64,000 nt of DNA from positions 1-64,000 of the forward strand of contig JABJGO010000040.1 of assembly GCA_018662225.1 (NCBI GenBank), written 5' to 3'. Source of the stretch: Rhodospirillales bacterium (GTDB taxonomy: Bacteria; Pseudomonadota; Alphaproteobacteria; Rhodospirillales; Casp-alpha2). Positions within the stretch are counted from its first letter, which is position 1; each line of letters opens with the position of its first letter. Position numbers and translations under genes: made by a program. A model generated the notes under the pieces. That model saw only the letters and a program-made list of their open reading frames with translations, searched no databases and was not told the DNA's origin. Shown piece by piece: positions 8,914 through 16,268 of the stretch.

Positions 8914-8966
8914 GCGTTATCTTGACTCCCTCGAAGACTCCTTCGAAGACTCCCTCGAAATAACGC
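8914..8966 (-). repeat. Three 12-bp tandem repeats framed by a 7-bp inverted repeat, in the sorT leader
   Basis: GACTCC(C/T)TCGAA is repeated three times without gaps (8924-8959). The array is framed by GCGTTAT (8914-8920) and ATAACGC (8960-8966). It lies 32-84 nt upstream of the sorT start, downstream of the predicted promoter at 8975-9003, and would be transcribed in the leader. The framing arms could pair in RNA and present the array as a loop. Either a regulatory leader or a neutral tandem duplication would fit. Confidence 0.7.
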
Positions 8967-8974
8967 TTAAACAA

Positions 8975-9003
8975 TAGAACGCACGCCACCACAGAATTAT
9001 TCC
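8975..9003 (-). promoter_or_regulatory. Candidate ECF-sigma promoter of sorT-sorU
   Basis: Read on the minus strand, GGAATAA (9003-8997) is followed after 15 nt by CGTTCTA. This fits the GGAA(C/T) -35 and CGTT/TCTA -10 pattern of group-4 sigma factors. It lies about 100 nt upstream of the sorT ATG and just after the anti-sigma gene, so the adjacent sigma factor is the obvious candidate. This is pattern matching only. Confidence 0.5.
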
Positions 9004-9057
9004 AAAAAAGATTCGAAATATTTGTGATATGGGCTCAGAGCCTCAGAATATTATGTC

Positions 9058-9861
9058 TCAGGTCACGCAAGGGGCGCTTTTTGCGCGACTCTCCGCCAAC
9101 AGCGTTTGGGTGCTGGGGTTCATAGGCAATCTAATTTTGGTCGACTCATAGACGGCATTTGCAATTGAGCGGAACCGTTCAGATGCCATTCCTTCTGCCA
9201 TAAGCATATAATCCAGGTGACCAACGTGCCATCCGTATAAAGACACTTGATCGCGTTGGAAAAAAGTCAGCTCGTCTGATAGTGGCGCTGACTCGCCCGT
9301 CACAAGCAGAGAAACCTTACAGCCACGGGTTCCTGTATAACCGACGAGCAATGATTGCTGACCGCGGTACAAGACATCTTTCGAAACATAGGCAACCGTT
9401 AGTTTAGCCGACGTCAAATCCGGAACATACGATTCGACCAGTCCGCCGATCAAAGAGACCTTAACAAGGTCACCAAGGTTATTTGGGTATGGAACATCCG
9501 TTGCGGCGATATCCCAAGCCTGATGAATTTCCCAAGCAGACGGAATCCACTCGGCCACCGTGTCACCAACCGATGCTTTTTCTAACAAGAACGCGCCGAC
9601 GGCCAGAAGTCCCGCCACACACGCAGCGACCAGAAAATGTTTAACGTTCCGGCCGCCTGACGAAGATTGGACAGGTAATTTCAGAAGCGGTGTGTCAATG
9701 CTCTCAGCAATGGACAAGCGCAGTTGGCTTAGCACCGCAACCTGGCGGGCTAGCTCGCTATTGCTGGCTATGGCGCGCGAAACTTCTGCCGCATGCCCTG
9801 TATCCAGTTCACCATCGACATAAGCGTTTAGCGTCTCAAAACTCGGCGTGGTAGTCTGCAC
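9058..9861 (-). CDS. Membrane-bound anti-sigma factor
   Basis: 267 residues. The cytoplasmic N-terminus has the anti-sigma look (ETLNAYVDGELDTGHAAEV, residues 9-27), without the His and Cys pair of zinc-binding ZAS domains. One membrane segment (about residues 75-92, HFLVAACVAGLLAVGAFL) leads to a periplasmic sensory domain of about 170 residues. It starts 3 nt after the ECF sigma gene, the usual arrangement. Its likely role is to hold that sigma factor until a periplasmic signal, plausibly sulfite, releases it. The periplasmic domain is not one I can name. Confidence 0.8.
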   Translation of the reverse strand: MQTTTPSFETLNAYVDGELDTGHAAEVSRAIASNSELARQVAVLSQLRLSIAESIDTPLLKLPVQSSSGGRNVKHFLVAACVAGLLAVGAFLLEKASVGDTVAEWIPSAWEIHQAWDIAATDVPYPNNLGDLVKVSLIGGLVESYVPDLTSAKLTVAYVSKDVLYRGQQSLLVGYTGTRGCKVSLLVTGESAPLSDELTFFQRDQVSLYGWHVGHLDYMLMAEGMASERFRSIANAVYESTKIRLPMNPSTQTLLAESRAKSAPCVT

Positions 9862-9864
9862 GCT

Positions 9865-10389
9865 TCATGTCCTCCGTTTGACAGGTAGTCCTTGAACATT
9901 GCTGCCATTAATTGCCGTAACAAGCGCATGACGTGCCCGGCTTATTCTGCTCATAACTGTCCCGATCGGGACGTTCAGTAATTCTGCGGCTTCTTCATAG
10001 CTGAGACCCGCGGCATCGATCAAGCCAATGATTTCTCTTTGTGCAGTAGGCAGCTTTGCCAGTTCGAATTTTACGGACAATGCATTGATTAAACGCTCAT
10101 CCCCCCGAAAATATTCCATATTGTCAGAAGATAAATGAGTCCCATCCGTCACCCATGTTTCAGCAACCTTTCTCCGTCGACATTTATCGATGAAGGCATT
10201 TCTCAGAATGCGGAAAAGCCACGCGCGATATGCCGAATGCTGCGTCGGAATATTCCGTGCGCCAAGGGCTTTTAAAGCACACTCTTGAACAAGGTCTTTG
10301 GAATCATCATGGTTTTGGCTCAGGCTCATGGCGTAACCATAGAGCCGACCAAGATAGTCCTCTAAACGAAGCTCATGATCTGTGGACAC
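9865..10389 (-). CDS. ECF (group 4) RNA polymerase sigma factor
   Basis: 174 residues starting at GTG (10389), with a GGGGAGAG Shine-Dalgarno upstream. Region 2 covers about residues 8-75, including DSKDLVQECALKAL and the basic AFIDKCRRRK. Region 4 covers about 110-165, with the helix-turn-helix LSYEEAAELLNVPIGTVMSR. There are no other domains. It heads the sigma, anti-sigma, sorT, sorU run. I found no clear copy of the sorT promoter motif directly upstream, so autoregulation is not evident from sequence. Confidence 0.88.
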   Translation of the reverse strand: MSTDHELRLEDYLGRLYGYAMSLSQNHDDSKDLVQECALKALGARNIPTQHSAYRAWLFRILRNAFIDKCRRRKVAETWVTDGTHLSSDNMEYFRGDERLINALSVKFELAKLPTAQREIIGLIDAAGLSYEEAAELLNVPIGTVMSRISRARHALVTAINGSNVQGLPVKRRT

Positions 10390-10497
10390 GCCGCGAACTC
10401 TCCCCTACCCAACATCGAACCAATAGTATCATCGAATATATGGCACAATCCTATATCACATTCTTGATTATTTTTCGGTCAGGGTAAAACCGGAAGC

Positions 10498-10536
10498 TTT
10501 ACAGGCGAGCTACCCATTCGAATCAGGCACTTATAA
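10498..10536. repeat. 39-bp direct repeat, copy downstream of the sulfatase
   Basis: This segment and 12112-12150 agree at 34 of 39 positions by eye, in the same orientation. The shared core includes TTTACAG, CCATTCG and ATCAGGCAC. This copy lies about 30 bp beyond the sulfatase stop and contains the palindrome ATTCGAAT. The pair brackets the sulfatase gene. Confidence 0.7.
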
Positions 10537-10564
10537 ACATAAGCATGAGGTCGAGCGACGACGA

Positions 10565-12040
10565 TCAATGAGACGGCGTCCAGTCGTCGCCCCACATTTC
10601 CTGCCAGAGAAATGGCCGAGTTGAGTTCGACTTAACGCGGCCTCCTTTCCAAAGGTTCCATTTGGGATCTGCGTATAGATCAAAGAACGCATCTATTTTT
10701 CCGCCAAGCTCTTCAACAATGTTTTGATGTACTGCATCATCGGCCAGGTTCGTTCGCTCGCCTGGATCATTCTGCAGATCATACAGTTCACTTGAAAATG
10801 CATAGTTGGACGATGGCACCCGTTTCATGAACAACCACTCAGGCGTTCGTACAGATCGGGTTTCTTCCTGCTCCATATAGACATTCTGGTCCCACTGAAC
10901 CGCTTCGCCCGCCAGAATAGGACGCAAGCTGCGACCCGGAGCATCTTCCCTGGACGGCAAATCCAACCCACAGCAATCCAAAATGGTGGTGAACACGTCG
11001 GTGGTTCCGACCATGGATGAGTCTACCACACCTGATGCCGCACCGTTTGGATCCCTGATGATCAGAGGAATGTTATGGGCTTCGCGGTGTGTGTTTGACG
11101 GCCATGTATCTTCGCCATGCCCCCAAAAACCATGCTGGCCCAAAGACATGCCATGGTCAGCGGTGTAGATGACGATGGTATCATCCGTCAAACCGTTATC
11201 ATCAAGATGTTTCAACACCTTGCCCACGCCCCTGTCGACGATACTCATCTGAGAATAGTAGTTCCGTAATGTAGGCAGATCATTCGGAAGCTGAGCCAAT
11301 GACTGATAATACCCGTCTTCCTCACCCGGTAGTTTGTCGTGCCGCATCAGTATCCAGTCGATCAACTGCTGGCTCACGCCTTCCCTCGGGACCGATGCCA
11401 TGGGCAGGTCGCGGTATCTATCAGCAAAATCATTGTCAGGCTCACCCTTAACCGAAGGCCAGTGACCATAAGGAGCAGGGTATGTGAGATACAGAAAGAA
11501 TGGCGGCGTGTCCGGCCCTTTGTGATCATCGATATAATCCGCCGCCTTGTCGGTGAAGAAATCCACGCTATGTCCGGGCACTGTGAAGCTATTGCCATTA
11601 TCATTGATCTCATTGTCATAGAATGACTGAACATGACCAATGCCCGATGTGACCCAATGAGAGAACCCATTCTGGGCAACATCCGGAAATCCAAGATGAT
11701 ACTTCCCGATGAGCGCCGTATCGTAACCCACACGACCGAGTCGTTCGGGCAACGTGTCAAATTCAGCAATAGCGTTCCAACCCGCAGGCCATGCATCCAT
11801 AGCATCATCATCCAGCCACGTATGAACACCGTGCTGGGATGGCATAAGACCGGTAAGAACCGTCGCCCGACACGGCGAGCACATGGCATTTGGACAATAG
11901 GCCTGATCGAACCGAACGCCCTGTCTGGCCAGATGATCCAGATTAGGTGTGAAAATTTCGGCATTGCCGGAGCACCCCATCATGTCGGCGGGTTGATTGT
12001 CTACGAACACCAAAACGATGTTTGGCTGATCCCGTCGCAT
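10565..12040 (-). CDS. Sulfatase (formylglycine type), cytoplasmic
   Basis: Hydrolyses a sulfate ester; the substrate is unknown. The 491 residues start with the metal-binding strand IVLVFVDNQ (8-16). The C-x-P-x-R signature CSPCRATVLTG starts at Cys54, the residue that must become formylglycine. A second metal motif, DHGMSLGQHGFWGHGEDT, sits near residues 293-310. The first motif reads V-D-N where many sulfatases have D-D. There is no signal peptide, so a small imported sulfate ester is likelier than a polysaccharide. No maturase gene is in the window. It is divergent from the dimethylglycine dehydrogenase-like gene. A link to choline-O-sulfate would be attractive but is unproven. Confidence 0.85.
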   Translation of the reverse strand: MRRDQPNIVLVFVDNQPADMMGCSGNAEIFTPNLDHLARQGVRFDQAYCPNAMCSPCRATVLTGLMPSQHGVHTWLDDDAMDAWPAGWNAIAEFDTLPERLGRVGYDTALIGKYHLGFPDVAQNGFSHWVTSGIGHVQSFYDNEINDNGNSFTVPGHSVDFFTDKAADYIDDHKGPDTPPFFLYLTYPAPYGHWPSVKGEPDNDFADRYRDLPMASVPREGVSQQLIDWILMRHDKLPGEEDGYYQSLAQLPNDLPTLRNYYSQMSIVDRGVGKVLKHLDDNGLTDDTIVIYTADHGMSLGQHGFWGHGEDTWPSNTHREAHNIPLIIRDPNGAASGVVDSSMVGTTDVFTTILDCCGLDLPSREDAPGRSLRPILAGEAVQWDQNVYMEQEETRSVRTPEWLFMKRVPSSNYAFSSELYDLQNDPGERTNLADDAVHQNIVEELGGKIDAFFDLYADPKWNLWKGGRVKSNSTRPFLWQEMWGDDWTPSH

Positions 12041-12111
12041 GTTGAACCTCGCTGTTTTCCAGTACGTCGCGATTACAGAGTCGCAGAAACGATAATTCCC
12101 ATCAAGAAGTC

Positions 12112-12150
12112 TTTACAGCCGGGCTATCCATTCGGATCAGGCACGTATAA
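12112..12150. repeat. 39-bp direct repeat, copy upstream of the sulfatase
   Basis: Partner of 10498-10536 (34 of 39 identical). It lies 72-110 bp upstream of the sulfatase start and 70 bp before the divergent dehydrogenase gene. On the minus strand one frame through it reads YVPDPNG followed by a stop, which looks like the tail of a lost coding region. In the other copy the tyrosine codon is a stop. Confidence 0.7.
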
Positions 12151-12219
12151 TATGCGTAGGCATGATGCGATGTAATCAACTGCCCAATCGATACAACCTG
12201 CCCTGAATGAGAGAGCCCC

Positions 12220-14700
12220 GTGAGCGATACAATATCCAATGAGCCCAATCCATTACCGTCGTCCGCCCGTGTGGTTATTGTGGGTGGGGGTATTATCGGA
12301 ACCTCGGTGGCCTATCATCTGGCCCATATGGGCTGTAAGGATGTGGTGTTGCTGGAACGCGACAGCATCACTTCCGGCACCACATGGCACGCGGCTGGCC
12401 TGATCGTTACATTTGGCAGCCTGTCAGAAACATCCACGGAAATTCGCAAATACGGCCGCGATCTTTATAGCCGGCTGGAGGCCGAAACCGGTCAGGCCAC
12501 CGGGCTTAACCAGTGTGGGTTAATCGAAGTCGCCACCGATGAGGACCGATTGGAGGAATACCGCCGGGTGGCCACCTTCAACCGTTACTGTGGTGTGGAC
12601 GTAGAGGAAATCTCACCTGGGGAGGTCCAGGACCTGTTCCCCATTGCCCGTGTGGATGACGTGCTGGCCGGGTTCTATATAAAGGATGATGGCCGGGTCA
12701 ATCCGGTCGATGTGACCATGGCTCTGGCGAAAGGCGCGCGCCAGCAAGGTGCGCAGATCATCACCGGCGTGTCAGCCACGGGCGTTACCCGCAAAAATGG
12801 ACACGTGACCGGCGTGACCACCGATCAGGGCGATATTGCGTGCGAGTTCGTGGTCAACTGTGCCGGTATGTGGGCCAGACAGTTCGGGGCCGAACACGGC
12901 GTTGTTATCCCCAATCAGGCCGCCGAACATTACTACCTGATCACCGAGTCCATTGATGGCATCAGCTCGGACTGGCCGGTGCTGGAAGACCCATCCCACT
13001 ACGGTTATTACCGCGAGGAAGTTGGCGGGCTGATGATTGGCTTGTTCGAACCGGAAAGTGCAGCCTGGAATGTGGACCGCATTCCGCAGGATTTCTCGTT
13101 TGGTGAGATTGACCCGGACTGGGACCGTATGGGGCCGTTTCTCGAGAAATGCATGAGCCGTGTTCCAATTTCGGTGAATACCGGCATCAAGAAATTCTTT
13201 TGCGGCCCGGAAAGTTTCACACCCGATCTGGCCCCCGTTGTGGGCGAGGCCGCAAACCTTAAAAATTACTTTGTATGCGCCGGTCTGAATTCTATCGGCA
13301 TTTTGTCGGGCGGTGGTCTGGGCCGTATCATGGCTCACTGGATTTTAAATGGAAAACCAGACGTAGATGTCACAGGCTTCAACGCAAACCGCATGCAAGC
13401 CTTTCAGGCCAACCCGGAATATCGCCGTGAGCGGGTCACCGAAATGCTGGGATCCGTCTACAAATGCCACTACCCCACCAAGGCACCTGAGACCGCGCGG
13501 GGCGCAAAACGTTCGGCGTTACATGACCGTCTAGCCGCCGCCGGAGCCTATTTCACCGACGTTAGCGGCTGGGAAGGCGCAAGCTGGTACGCGCCCAGCC
13601 CTGATCTGGCCACGGTCGACAAACTGTCCTTTGGCCGCATGAACTGGTGGCCTTACTGGCAAGCTGAACACAGAGCCTGCCGCGAGGCTGTGACCCTGAC
13701 GGATATGAGCTTTATGGCAAAGTTCATGGTTCAGGGGCGTGATGCAGGGAAGGTGCTCGACTACATTTCGGCCAACAAAGTCAACGGCAATACAGGACAG
13801 ATCACCTACAGCCAGTGGCTCAATGACGAGGGCAGGATCGAAGCCGACCTCACCGTGACCAAGCTGGACGATGATAAATTTATGGTGGTCGTAACCGACA
13901 CCATGCACGGTCATGCCGAATCCTGGATGCGATCAAATATACCTGATGACGCCCATGCTTTTGTCACCGACGTGACCTCGGGCCTGACCCAGATAAACAT
14001 TCAAGGCCCGGGCAGCCGTGACTTGTTACAAGCCCTCACATCGGTTGATTTAAGCCATGAAGCCTTCCCGTTCCGCGCCGCACGCGATATCGATATAGGC
14101 CTCGCCCGCGCCTTGTGCGTGCGGATCACCTATGTGGGTGAATTGGGGTACGAGCTGTATATACCATGCGAGCAGGCCGTTCATGTTTACGACCGTTTGG
14201 TTGCCGAGGGCAAATCTCATGGACTGGTTCATGCCGGTTTAAGTGCGCTGGGTAGTCTTCGTTTGGAAAAGGCCTATCGCGATTATGGTCACGATATCGA
14301 CAATACGGACAATCCATTCGATACAGGGTTGGGTTTTGTTGTATCGCTCGACAAACCTGGTAGTTTCATTGGACAGAAAGCCGCCAAAGCTCAAAAATTG
14401 AAAGCACCCTATACGCGTGGTTTGGTGCAAGTGCTGGTGGGCGATCCGGAACCACTGCTGTGGCACGGCGAGGTAATCTTGCGCGACGGCCAAATGGTTG
14501 GTGACGTAAGGGCCGGCAGTTACGGCCATACGCTGGGCGGTGCTGTCGGTCTTGCCATGATTGAGAGTGGGGAAACGCCGGTCACGGCGGATTACCTGGC
14601 AACAGGCACATGGGAAATTGAGATCGCGGGAAAGCGTTACCCGTGCACCTGCTCTCTGCGGGCCCTGTACGATCCGGAAATGCGGCGTATTCTCAGGTAG
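12220..14700 (+). CDS. FAD-dependent dimethylglycine/sarcosine dehydrogenase-like protein
   Basis: An 826-residue flavoprotein with a C-terminal GcvT-like folate domain, the layout of dimethylglycine and sarcosine dehydrogenases that oxidise N-methyl groups and pass the C1 unit to tetrahydrofolate. The N-terminus shows the FAD dinucleotide loop VVIVGGGIIGTSVAYHLAHM (18-37), then SGTTWHAAG (about 57-65), whose histidine is the covalent flavin site in DMGDH. A middle FAO_M-type section precedes the GcvT part (about 440-820), which includes the late GYELY motif. There is no signal peptide, so it is cytoplasmic. It stops 1 bp from a convergent methyltransferase gene. Substrate assignment is by family only. 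Confidence 0.85.
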   Translation: MSDTISNEPNPLPSSARVVIVGGGIIGTSVAYHLAHMGCKDVVLLERDSITSGTTWHAAGLIVTFGSLSETSTEIRKYGRDLYSRLEAETGQATGLNQCGLIEVATDEDRLEEYRRVATFNRYCGVDVEEISPGEVQDLFPIARVDDVLAGFYIKDDGRVNPVDVTMALAKGARQQGAQIITGVSATGVTRKNGHVTGVTTDQGDIACEFVVNCAGMWARQFGAEHGVVIPNQAAEHYYLITESIDGISSDWPVLEDPSHYGYYREEVGGLMIGLFEPESAAWNVDRIPQDFSFGEIDPDWDRMGPFLEKCMSRVPISVNTGIKKFFCGPESFTPDLAPVVGEAANLKNYFVCAGLNSIGILSGGGLGRIMAHWILNGKPDVDVTGFNANRMQAFQANPEYRRERVTEMLGSVYKCHYPTKAPETARGAKRSALHDRLAAAGAYFTDVSGWEGASWYAPSPDLATVDKLSFGRMNWWPYWQAEHRACREAVTLTDMSFMAKFMVQGRDAGKVLDYISANKVNGNTGQITYSQWLNDEGRIEADLTVTKLDDDKFMVVVTDTMHGHAESWMRSNIPDDAHAFVTDVTSGLTQINIQGPGSRDLLQALTSVDLSHEAFPFRAARDIDIGLARALCVRITYVGELGYELYIPCEQAVHVYDRLVAEGKSHGLVHAGLSALGSLRLEKAYRDYGHDIDNTDNPFDTGLGFVVSLDKPGSFIGQKAAKAQKLKAPYTRGLVQVLVGDPEPLLWHGEVILRDGQMVGDVRAGSYGHTLGGAVGLAMIESGETPVTADYLATGTWEIEIAGKRYPCTCSLRALYDPEMRRILR

Positions 14701-14701
14701 T

Positions 14702-15520
14702 CTACTCAGCTAAATCCTTAAGAATAGCGTCTCTGATATCATCGGGAAAATGGTTTGGCACCTCGGCCTCAATATCATCGAATGTGACCGCGTCCCACTT
14801 TGAGCCGTTCTTTTGTACCGCCCAGAACCCTTTACGGGTGGGCAGCGGTCCAAGCACCTCGGCAACCGCCGCCGTTACACCGGGGAAGAACCGTATGTCA
14901 GTGTCCGGCATACGAACCGACTCCTGTTCGCGAGTCTCAGCCAGAAATTCCGGATCGCAGTCTTCCGCCTGAATGATCAGGTCATCACCACACAGGTACC
15001 CGCCATCGGCCAGCAATCGCTGGGCTTCCATCAAATCGAATTTGGCTGCCGAATAGCGATGATCGCCATCCACATAGACCACATCGAAATGGCCGTCGCG
15101 CAGTTGCGGCAACGCATTCTTGCTACCCGCGCGTAAGTGGGTAAAGCCGCCGCTAGCCTTGATGCAACCTGTGTTGTGGCGAAAAATATCATAGGCCAGC
15201 CCGGTTTCCATAATGCGCGCGAACTGGCGCTCAAACGGCGTGGCCTCGACTGGTGGGGTGAAATAGGGATTGTGCGGATCAACCGAGGTCAACGCTCCCT
15301 TGCCGTCATTGTATTTGGCCAACGCCGCATCCCACGTGAGCAGGGACGCCCCGAGCCACGACCCGATTTCCAACACGCGAATGTCAGGTTTCCCCGACAG
15401 TCGTCGAATCAAATCCATCATGAAAACATGGCAAGGCCGGGGTGAGCCGAAGCACACGCCCTTGTCCAGAAATGGCTCGCCGCCGGAAACGAGCGTCAGA
15501 AGATCAGCCGTTTTGTCCAT
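14702..15520 (-). CDS. SAM-dependent methyltransferase, Methyltransf_24 type
   Basis: 272 residues. A SAM-binding Rossmann fold is clear: VLEIGSWLGASLL (motif I, about residues 44-56), then SVDPHNPYF, DVVYVDGDHRYSAAKFDL and DGGYLCGDDL. The VDGDH motif is typical of the Methyltransf_24/CmcI-like group, seen in sugar and natural-product O-methylation. It stands alone, convergent with the dehydrogenase, and its start is followed closely by a divergent beta-barrel gene. The acceptor is unknown. Confidence 0.8.
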   Translation of the reverse strand: MDKTADLLTLVSGGEPFLDKGVCFGSPRPCHVFMMDLIRRLSGKPDIRVLEIGSWLGASLLTWDAALAKYNDGKGALTSVDPHNPYFTPPVEATPFERQFARIMETGLAYDIFRHNTGCIKASGGFTHLRAGSKNALPQLRDGHFDVVYVDGDHRYSAAKFDLMEAQRLLADGGYLCGDDLIIQAEDCDPEFLAETREQESVRMPDTDIRFFPGVTAAVAEVLGPLPTRKGFWAVQKNGSKWDAVTFDDIEAEVPNHFPDDIRDAILKDLAE

Positions 15521-15660
15521 ACTCTTTTCCTTGTCCTTGCCCTAGTTCTAATCCGATCCTTAGCTCGATCTCACGGCATGGGATGGATGAAGTTGTTTAT
15601 CACCATATATGATCGTGCCATGATCCACCACATAACTGAATAGCACATAACGAGGACGCA

Positions 15661-16227
15661 ATGAGCAGCGATAACAACATTGATTATGGCCCCCTGGAAC
15701 ACCTGATCGGCATGTGGGCGGGGGATGAAGGCACGGACATTGCACCCGAACCGGGTGGTGAGGAGAACAATCCCTACGACGAGACCATCACCTATACCGA
15801 GGCAGGTGATACAACGAATGCGGAATCCCAAACCCTCGCCGCCATACATTATCATCAGATCGTTCGGCGTAAATCCAATGGCAATGTGTTTCATAATCAA
15901 ACCGGTTATTGGATGTGGGACCGCGAGACCAACACCGTCATGCATTCCTTTGTGATCCCCCGCGCCGTGTGCGTCCTGGCGGGTGGCGTTTATACGGGCG
16001 AACAGGATGCGGACGGGCGGGCTATTATCACCGTGGAGGCCAAAGCCGACGATTCCAACTGGCAAATCATCCAGTCCCCCTTCATGCAGGAGAACGCATC
16101 GACCACAGCATTCCGCCAACAGATCATCGTAGGAGGTGGCAAGCTGACGTATGATCAAACCACGATGGTAGATATCTACGATAAAACGTTCGAGCACACG
16201 GACCGCAATACGCTGACCCGTTCATAG
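15661..16227 (+). CDS. FABP-like / nitrobindin-like beta-barrel protein
   Basis: 188 residues. The start PLEHLIGMWAGDEGTD matches the G-x-W-x-G opening of the nitrobindin/THAP4-like (DUF1794) haem-binding beta-barrels. A row of alternating beta strands follows (Y-x-E, H-x-Q, GYWMWD, VMHSF). The length is usual. Some relatives bind haem through a C-terminal histidine; I cannot assign that ligand here. There is no signal peptide. It is convergent with ppdK, with a 41-bp gap. Confidence 0.72.
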   Translation: MSSDNNIDYGPLEHLIGMWAGDEGTDIAPEPGGEENNPYDETITYTEAGDTTNAESQTLAAIHYHQIVRRKSNGNVFHNQTGYWMWDRETNTVMHSFVIPRAVCVLAGGVYTGEQDADGRAIITVEAKADDSNWQIIQSPFMQENASTTAFRQQIIVGGGKLTYDQTTMVDIYDKTFEHTDRNTLTRS

Positions 16228-16268
16228 CTCTCCCACGCAATCGCATGGCAGGGCTCTGCTCAAGAGCA

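Noticed and set aside
8924-8959. A CRISPR array, suggested by short regular repeats
   Set aside because: The units are 12 bp with no spacers and only three copies, and no cas genes are in the window. It is a simple tandem repeat.
10565-12040. The sulfatase as a choline sulfatase (BetC)
   Set aside because: The neighbouring dimethylglycine dehydrogenase-like gene makes this tempting, but I cannot recognise the BetC C-terminal region and no bet genes are present, so only sulfatase family is claimed.
16228-16268. A bidirectional terminator between the beta-barrel gene and ppdK
   Set aside because: Partial complementarity exists (CTCTCCC against GGGCTCT), but the stem is imperfect and there is no T-tract.
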